64,000 nucleotides of DNA. Source: JAXMCI01 sp046349435 (lineage in GTDB: Bacteria > Pseudomonadota > Alphaproteobacteria > Dongiales > Dongiaceae). Position numbers and translations under genes: made by a program. Position 1 is the stretch's first letter, and the number at the start of each line of letters is the position of its first letter. Positions 7,554-17,596 of the stretch are shown in pieces. The notes under the pieces are model-generated. The model worked only from the letters and a program-made list of their open reading frames with translations, was not told the DNA's origin and searched no databases. The stretch is from assembly GCA_046349435.1 (NCBI GenBank), contig JAXMCI010000003.1:124001-188000 (forward strand), in the 5' to 3' direction.

Positions 7554-9428
7554 TCAGCGCAGCGTGGTCGCGACCGCCGCCGCCTGCGGGGGGCAGGGCG
7601 AGGGGACCGGCCTGGCGTCGCCGCGCCGGTCGCGGCCGCAGACCAGCACGCGCGGCGCCGGCTCGCCGGTCAGGCGGAACGGCCAGGCGACGTGCTCGAA
7701 GACGGGGATGCCGACCGCGACCTCGGCCGCCGCATATTGCAGCAGTAGCGCCGAGCGGGCGAGCCCGCTGCGATTGTGCGTGCGCGTGCCACAGCCGGCC
7801 GTCGAGCAGCAGCCCGCTGCTGTCGCGCATCTCGGGCTGCACCAGGGCGGCGGCGCATCGCGCCGCCGGGCCCAGCCTAGCACCGTCTCGTCCGCGGCTT
7901 GGCCGCGCTCCAGGCCGCGCTCGGCGACCTCCTGCTGCACCGGCTTGCCGTGCCGGTGCGAGCGCGAGACGAGCTGCAGCGCCGAGTCGCGCGCCGTGTT
8001 CCGCAGGCCGATCCACAGCGAGGCCGAGGGCCTGTCGGCCGTCGCGCTCTCGATGTCGACGTGCCAGATATGGCGCTGGCCGGGCTGGCGCGTCACCACG
8101 CTGGCGCCCCACAGCACGATGTCGGGGCCGAGCACCGGCCGCAGCAGCGCGAGGATCGCCGGCCGCGCCGCGATCCCGCCGAACAGGCTGTCGGCGGCGC
8201 CGAGCGTCTTCGGCCAGTCGGGCCGGGGCGCCGCGCAGCCGCCCTCGAGATGGCGCAGCAGCAGCGCGCACTGCGCCGCGGTCAGCAGCGGCACTGGCCC
8301 GAGGAAGCCCTCGCGGGCGAACTGGCCGGCCGGGCCGGCGGCGGCCGCGGCCGGCAGCGCCGTCGGTCCCGGGGAGCCCGGGCGCAGCAGCCCGCGTGCG
8401 GCGCGCGACAGGGCGCGCAGCGGCCCGGTCAGCCGCCAGCTCGTCGAGCCGCGCAGCGCCGCGACGTCGCGATCGCGATCCCCCAGGGCCTGCCGTAGCA
8501 TCGCGATCTCGCGGCTGCGATCCTCCAGCCCCTGGCGCAGCGCCGACTCCTCGCCGCGGTGGCGTGCTTCCTCGGCGGCGAGCGTTCGCTGCAGCGCCTC
8601 GTGCTCCCGCTCGAGCCCGCGCAGCCGGGCCGACGGCGGCGCCTGCGAGGCGACCACGCTCCGCGCGCCCTTCCAGCGGTCGCGCCCGGGCGCCTGAGGC
8701 CAGCTGTGCAGGGCGGTCGCGAAGTTGTCGCCGGCGATCAGCCGCGGCCGCAGGCCGGACTGCGACAGCGCCAGGTTGATCGAGAGCTGGTCGCGGCGCG
8801 AGTAGCGCAGCACGTGGTCGAGCCACAGCGACTGCAGGGCGTCGAGCCTGGGGTCGCGATGGTCGCGCAGCAGGATGCCGGTCCAGAGCGGCTTCTGCTC
8901 CAGCACCTCGGGATGGCAGGCGACGTAGTGATTGAGCTGCTCGAAGATCCGCGCCGGGTCGTCCAGCGCGGTTCGTGCCACCTCGAGGAACTCGTCGGCC
9001 AGCGTGTCGCGGTAGCTGTGCTCGAACAGCGCCAGGCTGGCGCCGTCGAGATGCCGGCTGAAGAGCTCCTCGGGCGGCGCCTTCAGGATGACGCTGTTGT
9101 CGATGTAGAGCGAACGGTCGAAGCCGCCGAGCACGCCCTCCGGCCGGAGCTTCAGGATGCGCTGGCTGCGCACCGGGTCCATGGCGAAGCGCGACTCGAT
9201 AAGCCGGATCTGCCAGCTCGCGCTGCTCAGCCCGGGATCGTCGGTCAGGCAGATGAAGGGCAGCCGCGACCGGCTGGCGACCGGCTGCTCGTTGAGCGCT
9301 TCGTAGTCGCCCGTCAGGATGGTGAAGACGCAGTCCCGCGGGGCCGTCCCGGCGGCGAGGCCGGGCCGCTCGCCCGCCGGCTCCGCCTGGCCGGGATGCA
9401 CCCGATCCATCCGTCCCAGTTGCGACAT
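7554..9428 (-). pseudogene. DUF616 (glycosyltransferase-like) and phytanoyl-CoA dioxygenase fusion, frameshifted as assembled
   Basis: A fusion of about 625 residues. Residues ~25-250 match the DUF616/TOD1-type domain: DCVFTILTGDYEALNEQPV, FICLTDDP, RSQRILKLRPE and DRSLYIDNSVILKAPP are the typical motifs. A coiled-coil stretch (LEREHEALQRTLAAEEAR) and a GSTSWRLTGPLRAL linker, common in capsule/LPS glycosyltransferases, follow. The C-terminal domain is a PhyH-type Fe(II)/2-oxoglutarate oxygenase with the HxD motif in HIWHVDIES and a distal His/Arg region. Near 7865 the frame shifts to read LVQPEMRDSSGLLLDGRLW and near 7786 it shifts back to THNRSGLARSALLLQY; both are single-base changes. ATG 9428 is chosen because earlier in-frame residues are low-complexity. 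Probable role: modification of surface polysaccharide (inference). Confidence 0.68.
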
Positions 9429-9615
9429 GGTCCCCGGCCACGACAGTAGAGTAAAGCCCGGCCGGCCGCCATGCCGCGGCGCCTGCGGCCGCGGCTGGCT
9501 GTCGGATCTGTTGACGGCTGTGCCGCCAAGCGTCGGGAATCCTGCCGTCCGGCGGGGCTGGGGCGGGATACCCCCGGCCGGCGAGGTGGCACGGCATGTG
9601 CCTCCTCCGCCCCTC

Positions 9616-10488
9616 ATGGCTGCGACGCCGCATCGCCGATCCTCCCGCAGGTCCGGCCGCGCGCTGGCGCTGGCGCTCGCCGGGTGCGTGCTCCTGGCGG
9701 CGGTGCCCGGCATTGCCGCCCCGCCGGCGGGCACCCAGGGGGCGGCGCTGCGCCTGCCGCTCTCGGCCGAGGAGCGCGACGCGCTCGGGCGGGTCGCCTA
9801 TGCCGAGGCGGGCAATCAGGGCCCGGTCGGCCTGCTGGCCGTGATCTGCACGGTGCTGAACCGCGTCGCCGCCGGCCGCTTCCAGGACAGCGTCACGGCG
9901 GTGATCGACGCCCCCGGCCAGTTCGAGCCGGTGGCCCGGGCCGGCGGCTGGCGGCGGCTGCCGCCGCTCTCGGCCGCCGAGGCGGCGGCGATCGACCGCC
10001 TGCTCGCCGGCCTCGCCGACGGCGCGCTCGGGGATCCCACGGGCGGCGCGCTCTACTTCCAGAACCGGAGCATCGTGGCGGCCCGCGCCGCCGCCGGCCT
10101 GGTGCCGGCGAGCCTGGTCGATTTCGGCGGCCGGACGCCGATCGCCCGGATCGGCGACCATCACTTCTACCGCGACGGGCCGGCCGGGGCAGGCGGCCTG
10201 CGGCTCGTGACGATCGCCGGCTGGGGGATCGTGCTGGGCGCCTATCCCGAGGATTTTCGCGCGCTGCGCGCCGTGGCGCTGGCCCGCGCCGGCCTCGGGC
10301 TGCCGGACGAGGTCGGCAAGGCCAGGGCCGTGCCGCTCAAGGATCCCAGGTTCTATGCCGCGCTGCTGGTCGGGCTGGCGGAAGACCAGGCCGACCGGAG
10401 CTGCCAGGCGCTGCGGCGCGCCGGCGCCTTCTGCGTCAAGCTCGGGCCGGACCGGCTCGACGACCCCGACGCGGCCTGGCCGGGCTGA
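9616..10488 (+). CDS. SleB-like cell wall hydrolase with signal peptide
   Basis: A 290-residue exported protein. The start at 9616 gives a basic n-region followed by a hydrophobic core (ALALALAGCVLLAAVPGIAA) and a likely signal peptidase site. The mature part contains the Hydrolase_2/SleB-type catalytic region: GRVAYAEAGNQGPVGLLAVICTVLNRV with the conserved Glu, then FQDSVTAVIDAPGQFEPV and GGALYFQN. In this family the enzyme cleaves peptidoglycan glycan strands (lytic transglycosylase or amidase-like). The C-terminal 100 residues carry no recognised domain but include a Cys pair. A longer open frame begins at 9319, upstream of the signal peptide, and is unlikely to be used. A second envelope protein follows in the same direction. 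Confidence 0.82.
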   Translation: MAATPHRRSSRRSGRALALALAGCVLLAAVPGIAAPPAGTQGAALRLPLSAEERDALGRVAYAEAGNQGPVGLLAVICTVLNRVAAGRFQDSVTAVIDAPGQFEPVARAGGWRRLPPLSAAEAAAIDRLLAGLADGALGDPTGGALYFQNRSIVAARAAAGLVPASLVDFGGRTPIARIGDHHFYRDGPAGAGGLRLVTIAGWGIVLGAYPEDFRALRAVALARAGLGLPDEVGKARAVPLKDPRFYAALLVGLAEDQADRSCQALRRAGAFCVKLGPDRLDDPDAAWPG

Positions 10489-10573
10489 CCCGCCCGCGAT
10501 GCACGCGGCGCGGGAAACGGCGCTTGTCCCCGGCCCGTCCCGGTGCGAAGCTCGGCCGTTGGGTTGCGCAAGG

Positions 10574-11547
10574 GTGGGCGCCAACGTGGCGAGAGGGGTG
10601 GCCTGGCGGGGCTGGGGCGGCGTCCGGTGTCGCGACGCCGGTCCTGCCGTCGTCCTGTCGCTCCTCGCCGCGCTTGCCATGCTGCTCGCCGCCGGGCCCG
10701 CCGCGGCCGGCACTGCCATCTACTACTCGGCGCCCGAGCACGGCTATGGCTGGTGCTCGGAGGTCGGCGGCTCCGACGAGACCAGCGCCTGCGCCCGCCG
10801 CTACTGCGAGCAGTCCGGCAACGCCGACTGCAAGCTGGTGCTGGCCTGCGAGCGCGGCTGGGCCGCCATCGCCGAGACCGACAACGAATATGCGCATGCT
10901 GCCGCATGCGCGGGCGGCAATCCGGCCTGGGCCCGGCACCGGGCCCTGCTGCTGTGCATCGCGGCGACCGGCCGGCGCTGCCACACCGCCACGGCCTTCT
11001 TCGGATCGACCGAGATCGGCGAGGCGCGCAACCGTGCCTTCGACCTGGTCTGGTATGCCCAGGTGCTGCTGGCCATTCAGGGCTACGACGTCGGCCCGAT
11101 CGATGGTGCGGCCGGGCCGCGGCTGCGCCGCGCCGTCGCCCGGTACCAGGGCGAGGCCGGGCTGCCGCAGACCGGCGAGGTCAGCGCGGCGCTGACCGAC
11201 TCGCTGCTCGCGCATGCCGGCGGCCTGGCCCGCTTCGCCGCCGGGCTGCGCCGCCACATCGAGGCGAACCGGGACGAGGCTGACCCGGGCACCGAGTTCG
11301 TCTCCGTCCAGGCGCCCGCCGAGCAGGCAGGCCCGGCGCCCGATGGGCAGGAGGAGGGAGAGGGTCGCGACGGCGGGTCGCCGGCCCCTGGCGGCGACGC
11401 GGCGCCGCGGGGCGGCGACGCGCAGCCGGAAGGCGACGCGGCACCGCGGGGTGGCGAGGCGCAGCCGGAGGGCGGCGAGGCGCCGGCGGGCGAGGACGAC
11501 CGGTCTCCGGGGGCAGCGGCCAGGCCTCGCCCAGATCGGACCCCTGA
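10574..11547 (+). CDS. Secreted DUF4189 / peptidoglycan-binding protein (3' end frameshifted as assembled)
   Basis: A hydrophobic signal (AVVLSLLAALAMLLAAGPAAAG) precedes a Cys-rich domain of about 110 residues with the DUF4189 pattern: GWCSEVGG, CARRYC, CKLVLACERGWAAIA and CIAATGRRC. A PG_binding_1-like domain follows (DLVWYAQVLLAIQGYDVGPI), and then a low-complexity tail of Gly/Asp/Glu/Pro repeats (GGDAAPRGGDAQPEGD). The protein is therefore periplasmic and probably binds the cell wall. GTG 10574 is chosen because it places the signal near the N-terminus; ATG 10499 is in frame. As written, the frame has no stop until 12202, running through the convergent lacI. A one-base shift near the G-run at 11507-11511 would end it at TGA 11545-11547, so I place the true end there. 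Confidence 0.68.
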
Positions 11548-11557
11548 GCCGCGCCGG

Positions 11558-12588
11558 TCAGGCGCGGCGGCGCTGCGCTGGGCGGCCTGGGCGAGCGGGA
11601 CGCAGCTGCGCACCACCAGCGCCGGCTGCAGCCGGACCAGCCGCGGCGCCGCCGGCGCCGTGCCGGCGAGCCGGTCGACCAGCAGGCCGAGCGCCGTCTC
11701 GCCCATCTCGCGCACCGGCTGGCGCACCGTGGTCAGTCGCGGCGTGAAGGCGTTGGCCCAGGGGAAGTCGTCGATCGCCGCCACCGAGACGTCGGCGGGG
11801 CAGGCGAGGCCGAGCTGGGTGAGGCCGCGCATCACCCCGATCAGCATGTGGTTGTTGGCGACGAAGAGGGCGCTCGGCCGCTCCGGCCGGCGCATCACCG
11901 AGAGGCAGGCATCGAGCCCGCCCTGCTCGCGGAAATCGGCCTCGCAGATCAGCGCCGGATCGGGCGCCAGCCCGCGCTCGGCGAAGGCCTCGGCGAAGCC
12001 CTGCAGCCGCTCGGCGCCGGCCGACAGGTGCGACGGGCCGGTGATGGCGGCGATGCGGCGATGCCCGAGATCGAGCAGGTGCCCGGTGGCGAGCCGCGCC
12101 GCCTGGCGGTTGTCGAGCAGCACCGCGTCGGCCGCGACGCCCGGCACCGCGCGGTCGAGCAGGGTCAGCGTCAGGCCGAGCCCGCCGAGCGCGGCGCCGT
12201 AGTCGGGCCCGGCGCCGGTCGGCGTCAGGATCACCCCGTCGGCCCGGTGCGTGCGCATCAGCTGCAGGTAGAGCCGCTCCTTCTCCGGGTCCTGGTCGGT
12301 GTTGCAGAGCAGGACGGCATAGCCGGCCCGCTGGGCGGCGTTGCCGATGACATGGACGAGCTCGGCGAAGAACGGGTTGGTGATGTCGGCGATGACCAGC
12401 CCGATCAGCTGGGTGCGGCCCTTCTTCAGGCTGCGGGCGACGCCGTCGGGCGCGTAGCCGAGCTGGCGCACCGCCTCGTGCACGCGGGCCTGCAGCGCCT
12501 CGCTCACCCGGGCGCTCTGGTTGATCGTCGCCGAGACGGTGGCCGTCGACACCCCGGCGAGCCTGGCCACGTCCCTGATGGTGGGCAT
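11558..12588 (-). CDS. LacI-family transcriptional regulator (3' end frameshifted as assembled)
   Basis: The N-terminus MPTIRDVARLAGVSTATVSA is a classic LacI helix-turn-helix, followed by the hinge (VARSLKKGRTQLIGLVIAD) and a type-1 periplasmic-binding-protein-like effector domain with AGPDYGAALGG, GHRRIAAITGP, RPSALFVANNHMLIGVMRGL and PRLTTVRQPVREMG. It ends with ALVVRSC, the usual family finish. The frame as written continues in low-complexity residues to 11083 across the convergent gene. A one- or two-base shift near 11565 gives a stop at 11558-11560 and a normal length of about 343 residues. Target unknown; sugar-operon control is the family norm and a sugar-type operon lies at the window start, but no operator links them. 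Confidence 0.85.
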
Positions 12589-12673
12589 GTCGCTGACCCG
12601 TTGCCGCCCGCAGCCGCCGCCGGCCGCGCCCGTCCCGGATTAGGCGAGGCGCGGCGACTTGTCCAGGGTCGAT

Positions 12674-12690
12674 GTTTCACAAAGCGAAAC
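12674..12690. promoter_or_regulatory. Inverted repeat GTTTC-N7-GAAAC, IclR-like operator candidate
   Basis: GTTTCACAAAGCGAAAC is a 5-base inverted repeat around a 7-base spacer, embedded in otherwise GC-rich DNA. IclR-family and some other regulators bind sites of this form. No IclR gene is in the window. A second GTTTC/GAAAC pair lies 56 bases further on. Confidence 0.4.
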
Positions 12691-12745
12691 GCCGGGCGGC
12701 GGCCCCGGCAGTCGAACCGGGACGAATCGCAAGAGGTGTCCAGAT

Positions 12746-12766
12746 GTTTCTTGCAATATCAGAAAC
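12746..12766. promoter_or_regulatory. Second GTTTC...GAAAC inverted repeat
   Basis: The same half-sites as at 12674, here with an 11-base AT-rich spacer (TTGCAATATCA). The repeated half-sites in one short region suggest a regulator binding upstream of the sRNA candidate or of lacI. The different spacing means the two may not be equivalent. Confidence 0.35.
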
Positions 12767-12854
12767 TTGCCGGACTTTTCTGGCCATCAGGACAGGGTCG
12801 TAAAGAATGACGTCTGCGCGTCTGCGCGCAAGATTTGGGAAACTTTGTTTGAAG

Positions 12855-12961
12855 AAGCCGGTTTGCAGCAAGCCGGAACCCGTGCCAGGTAGGGCGTGGG
12901 CCCCGGCTTACCTTCGAGGTAACATCGCAACTCGGCCCCGCTTCGCGCGGGGCCGCCTTTT
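12855..12961 (+). ncRNA. Candidate small RNA, suhB/mmgR-like architecture
   Basis: The 3' part forms two hairpins in a row: a small one with stem TTACC/GGTAA around 12909-12923, a short single-stranded linker (CATCGCAACT), and a 9-bp GC-rich terminator stem ending in TTTT at 12958-12961. This layout, a small TTACC/GGTAA hairpin, a linker containing GCAACT and a GGCCCCGC terminator, resembles the alphaproteobacterial suhB/mmgR sRNA family as I remember it; I could not align it. No protein-coding frame fits the stretch. The 5' end is only an estimate. Confidence 0.45.
12933..12961 (+). terminator. Rho-independent terminator of the sRNA candidate
   Basis: CGGCCCCGC (12933-12941) pairs with GCGGGGCCG (12947-12955) across a 5-base TTCGC loop, followed by CCTTTT. 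No protein gene ends just upstream on the + strand, so it must terminate a short untranslated transcript. Confidence 0.8.
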
Positions 12962-13066
12962 CGCGCGCAGGATGCATAACGACCGGCGGCCACACCGAGT
13001 TCCCCGCCGACCGCAGCGTGCGAGGCCGAGGCTCCGGCGCCGGTCGCTTCACCCCGGAGGGCGAGG

Positions 13067-14452
<1,386 letters not shown>

Positions 14453-14485
14453 GCCGATGCCGCCGGCGGATCCAGGGAGGGTTCG

Positions 14486-15154
14486 ATGAGCACGTTCCAT
14501 ACCGGCTTCCTGATATTCCCCGGGCTGACGCAGCTCGATTTCACCGGCCCGCTGCAGGTGCTGCACCGGCTGCCCGGGGCGACCACCCACATCGCCGCGA
14601 AGTCGCTGGCGCCGGTGCCGAGCGACTGCGGTCTCGGCCTGATGCCCACGGTCACCTTCGAGACGTGCCCGGCGCTGGACCTGATCTGCGTGCCCGGCGG
14701 CGGCGTCGGCGTCGCCGACGCGATGGCCGACGCGGCGACGATCGCCTTCCTGCGCCGGCAGGCCGCCGGCGCCCGCTACGTCACCTCGGTCTGCACCGGC
14801 GCCTTCATCCTCGGCCGGGCCGGGCTGCTGCAGGGCCGCCGGGCGACGACGCACTGGGCCTATGCCGACCTGCTGCCGCTGGTCGGCGCCACCTTCGAGA
14901 AGCGTCGGGTGGTCAAGGACGGCAACGTGACGACCGCGGCGGGCGTGGCGTCGGGCATCGATTTCGCGCTGCATGTGGTGGCCGAGATCGCCGGCGACGA
15001 GGCGGCGCAGGCGATCCAGCTCGGCATCGAGTACGACCCGGCGCCGCCCTTCCGGACCGGACATCCCGATCGGGCGCCGGCAGCGCTGACCGCGACAGTG
15101 GCCGGCCGCAACGCCCGGGGGCGGGAGGCCTTCGAGGCCGTGCTGCGGGGCTGA
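14486..15154 (+). CDS. inhA: DJ-1/PfpI family protein, isonitrile-hydratase-like
   Basis: A 222-residue protein of the DJ-1/PfpI superfamily with the nucleophile-elbow motif VTSVCTGAF, Cys at 103, and the downstream RRATTHWAYADLLPL typical of isonitrile hydratase (InhA) and related ThiJ-type proteins. The N-terminus STFHTGFLIFPGLTQLDFTGP and the C-terminal AIQLGIEYDPAPPF are also close to InhA. Isonitrile hydratase converts isonitriles to N-formamides. GGGAGGG lies just upstream of the ATG. It lacks the C-terminal AraC helix-turn-helix found in the regulatory relatives, so it is an enzyme rather than a regulator. Confidence 0.82.
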   Translation: MSTFHTGFLIFPGLTQLDFTGPLQVLHRLPGATTHIAAKSLAPVPSDCGLGLMPTVTFETCPALDLICVPGGGVGVADAMADAATIAFLRRQAAGARYVTSVCTGAFILGRAGLLQGRRATTHWAYADLLPLVGATFEKRRVVKDGNVTTAAGVASGIDFALHVVAEIAGDEAAQAIQLGIEYDPAPPFRTGHPDRAPAALTATVAGRNARGREAFEAVLRG

Positions 15155-15168
15155 GGCGGTCCCGCCGC

Positions 15169-15633
15169 TCAGAGGCCCTGCAGCCGGGCATAGGGCCAGA
15201 CGATCTCCTCGATCGCCTCGAGCAGCTCGTCGGCGATCCGCTCATGGTCGTCGAGCAGCCGGCCGAGCGCGGAGTCCGGCGCGGGACCCGCTGCGGCCCG
15301 GTCGCGCACCGCCCAGTTGCGCGTCAGCTCCTGGCCTTCCGCCGCCAGGCTGGCCAGCTGCTCGTCGCCGACGCCTTCCAGGGCGCCCATGCGATAGGCC
15401 CGCGCCAGCGCGCGCAGGATCGCGGCGAAGGCCTCGGTGCGCATCTGCTGCAGCTCGGCCAGACGGCGGTCGGCGGCCTCGAGGTCGCCGCCGGCCGCCT
15501 CGTAGGCGCGCTCGACCTCGGCGATGTCGATCGCCTCCTCGGCGGTCCCGTCGGGCGGGTCGTCGGGGTCGTCGAGACCCGCCATCACCGCGAGAAGCCG
15601 ACTCTTGAACGCCTCGCTGCACCGCGGCCGCAT
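15169..15633 (-). CDS. Hypothetical protein, 154 residues, helical and acidic
   Basis: No family recognised. The sequence is strongly helical with many Ala, Glu, Asp and Leu and no signal peptide or membrane segment. The first half has an acidic linker (LDDPDDPPDGTAEEAID) and the rest looks like amphipathic helices. It is probably cytoplasmic. Composition and codon use fit the neighbours, so it is likely a real gene. It converges on the InhA-like gene with a 14-base gap. Confidence 0.55.
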   Translation of the reverse strand: MRPRCSEAFKSRLLAVMAGLDDPDDPPDGTAEEAIDIAEVERAYEAAGGDLEAADRRLAELQQMRTEAFAAILRALARAYRMGALEGVGDEQLASLAAEGQELTRNWAVRDRAAAGPAPDSALGRLLDDHERIADELLEAIEEIVWPYARLQGL

Positions 15634-15731
15634 GACGATCGCTCCTGGCTGGGCCGGACCGGAGATCCGGCCCTCCGCATTGCAACCCGGCGGCGCGGCT
15701 CGCGTTCGCCGGGCCGGCGATCCTCCCGCCG

Positions 15732-16592
15732 CTACGCGCTCTTCAGCGTCGCGTCGAAGAAGGCGATGGTCCGCTGCCAGGCGAGCTTGGCCGCCGTGGC
15801 GTCGTAGCGCGCGGCGCTGGTGTCGTTGTGGAAGGCGTGGTTGACCCCCTCGTAGACGTAGAGCGTGTAGCGCACGCCCGCCTTCTTGAGCGCCGCCTCG
15901 TAGGCCGGCAGGTCGGCGTTGATGCGGGTGTCGAGCCCGGCATAGTTGAGCAGCAGCGGCGCCTTGATCCGCGCCACCGCGTCGGCCGCCGGCACCGCGC
16001 CGTAGAACACCGTCACCGCATCGATGTCGGAGGCGGTGGCCAGCAGGTTGGCCATGCCGCCGCCCCAGCAGAAGCCGACCGCGCCGACCTTGCCGGTGGC
16101 GTCCGGCCGGCCGCGCAGCCAGGCGATCGCCGCCTTCAGCTCGGCCGCCGCCTGGCCGCGGTCGAGCGCCTTGATCCCCGCCATGGCCGCCTGCTCGTCG
16201 GCGGGCGTGCCGCCGCTGCCCGACAGCAGGTCGGGGGCGAGCGCCACGAAGCCGGCGAGCGCCGCGCGCCGCGCGACGTCCTCGATGTGCGGGTTGAGGC
16301 CGCGATTCTCGTGGATGACGACGATGCCCGGCAGCCTGGCGTCGCCCTTCGGCCGGGCGAGGTAGCCCTTGACCGGCCCGGCGGCGCCGGGGAACTCGAC
16401 GCGGCCGGACTGCAGCCTGTCGTCGTCGGTCGGCACCTGCCCGGCCGCCGCGGCGTTGGCCTGCAGCAGCGGCAGCAGGGCGGCGGCGGCGGCGCTGCCG
16501 CCGGCCAGCCGCGCGGCGCGCTCGAGGAACAGCCGGCGGTCGAGGTGCCGGTGCGTGTAGTCGTCGTAGAGATCGATCAGTCTCTGGTCCAT
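15732..16592 (-). CDS. Dienelactone hydrolase family protein with twin hydrophobic N-terminus
   Basis: A 286-residue alpha/beta hydrolase. The catalytic triad is visible as Cys 175 in GFCWGGG, Asp 221 in YAGLDTR and His 252 in NHAFHN, with the family's Glu 95 in IHENRG. The cysteine nucleophile marks the dienelactone hydrolase (carboxymethylenebutenolidase) family rather than serine esterases. Residues ~25-55 contain an Arg pair and an Ala/Leu-rich stretch (RRLFLERAARLAGGSAAAAA), consistent with a Tat-type export signal often found in YghX-like members. The start at 16592 has GGGAG 8 bases upstream; the ATG at 16607 is 5 codons longer. Substrate unknown. Confidence 0.88.
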   Translation of the reverse strand: MDQRLIDLYDDYTHRHLDRRLFLERAARLAGGSAAAAALLPLLQANAAAAGQVPTDDDRLQSGRVEFPGAAGPVKGYLARPKGDARLPGIVVIHENRGLNPHIEDVARRAALAGFVALAPDLLSGSGGTPADEQAAMAGIKALDRGQAAAELKAAIAWLRGRPDATGKVGAVGFCWGGGMANLLATASDIDAVTVFYGAVPAADAVARIKAPLLLNYAGLDTRINADLPAYEAALKKAGVRYTLYVYEGVNHAFHNDTSAARYDATAAKLAWQRTIAFFDATLKSA

Positions 16593-16663
16593 CGACCCGG
16601 CTCCCATGGCTGGCTCACCGGGTTGGCATTTAGGTGCGCGGGCTGCCGCGTCAACCGCGGCGA

Positions 16664-17579
16664 TCAGGCCTCGGGCCGCGGCCCGACCGTGATCCCGGCG
16701 AGCTGCTCGAAGACCTTGACCACCGCGGCGTCGTCCTCGCGGCCGTGGCCGGCGGCCGCCGCCGCCAGGAACAGCTGGTGCGCGGCCGCGGCGAGCGGCA
16801 GCGGGAACCGGAGGGCTCGCCCGGTCTCCAGCACCAGCCCGAGATCCTTCACGAAAATGTCAACCGCGCTGAGCGGCCGGTAGTCGCCGGCCAGCATGTG
16901 CGGCACCCGGTTGCTGAACATCCAGGAATTGCCGGCGCTGTTGGAGATCACCTCGTAGAGCGTGGCCGGGTCGGCGCCGGCCCGCGTGCCGAAGGCCATC
17001 GCCTCGGCGGCGACGGCGATGTGCACGCCGGCGAGCAGCTGGTTGACGGTCTTGACCAGCGAGCCGATGCCGGGCCGGTCGCCCAGCCGGTAGACCTTGG
17101 CGGCCACCGCGGCGAGCAGCGGCTCGGCCCGCGCGAAGGCCTCCGGCGCGCCCGAGGCCATGATGGTGAGAGAGCCGTCGGCGGCGCGCGCCTGGCCGCC
17201 GCTGACCGGCGCGTCGAGCAGCAGCCGGCCGCCCTCGGCCAGCCGCCGGCCCAGCCCCTCCGCATAGGCGACCGGCACGGTGCTGCTCAGCATCACCACG
17301 GCGTCGGCCGGCAGCGCCGCGATCGCGCCCTCCGGCCCGAACAGCGCAGCCTCGGCCTGGGCGGCGTCGACCGGGATGACGAGCAGCAGCCCGGCGCCGC
17401 GCGCCGCCTCGGCCGGGGCTCGCGGCGGCGCGGCCGCCGGCGGCAGCCAGCGCCGCGCCGGCCTCCGGCCGCGGGTCGAAGCCCGCGACGTCCAGCCCCG
17501 CCCCGGCCGCCTGCCTGGCCATGCCGAGCCCCATCGAGCCGAGCCCGAGCACGCCGACCCGCAGCGCTTCTCCAGCCAT
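16664..17579 (-). pseudogene. ltnD: L-threonate-dehydrogenase-like (3-hydroxyisobutyrate DH family), frameshifted as assembled
   Basis: Reads as one protein of about 304 residues across one frameshift. The start at 17579 gives VGVLGLGSMGLGMARQAA, the NAD-binding loop. The second frame gives LLLDAPVSGGQARAADGSL, GSLVKTVNQLLAGVHIAVAA with the catalytic Lys, NSWMFSNRVPHMLAGDY, SAVDIFVKDLGLVLETGRAL and AAGHGREDDAAVV, which together are characteristic of LtnD-type threonate dehydrogenases rather than of plain HIBADH. The total length of 916 bases is not divisible by three; the shift lies near 17420-17450 in a GGC-rich run. LtnD feeds L-threonate into the OtnI/OtnC pathway, whose other genes are not seen here. 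The apparent break may be a sequencing error. Confidence 0.75.
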
Positions 17580-17596
17580 CCGGTCCTCCTCGGCCG

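Larger units (their letters stand above)
12589..12850. other. Intergenic region between lacI and the sRNA candidate
   Basis: This stretch holds the lacI promoter region and, from about 12660, a lower-GC segment with two inverted repeats sharing the half-sites GTTTC and GAAAC (listed separately). Short open frames are present on both strands but none has recognisable sequence or a good ribosome-binding site. Confidence 0.6.

Noticed and set aside
12659..12892. A 77-codon plus-strand ORF before the sRNA
   Set aside because: It spans both operator-like repeats, has no ribosome-binding site and no recognisable sequence.
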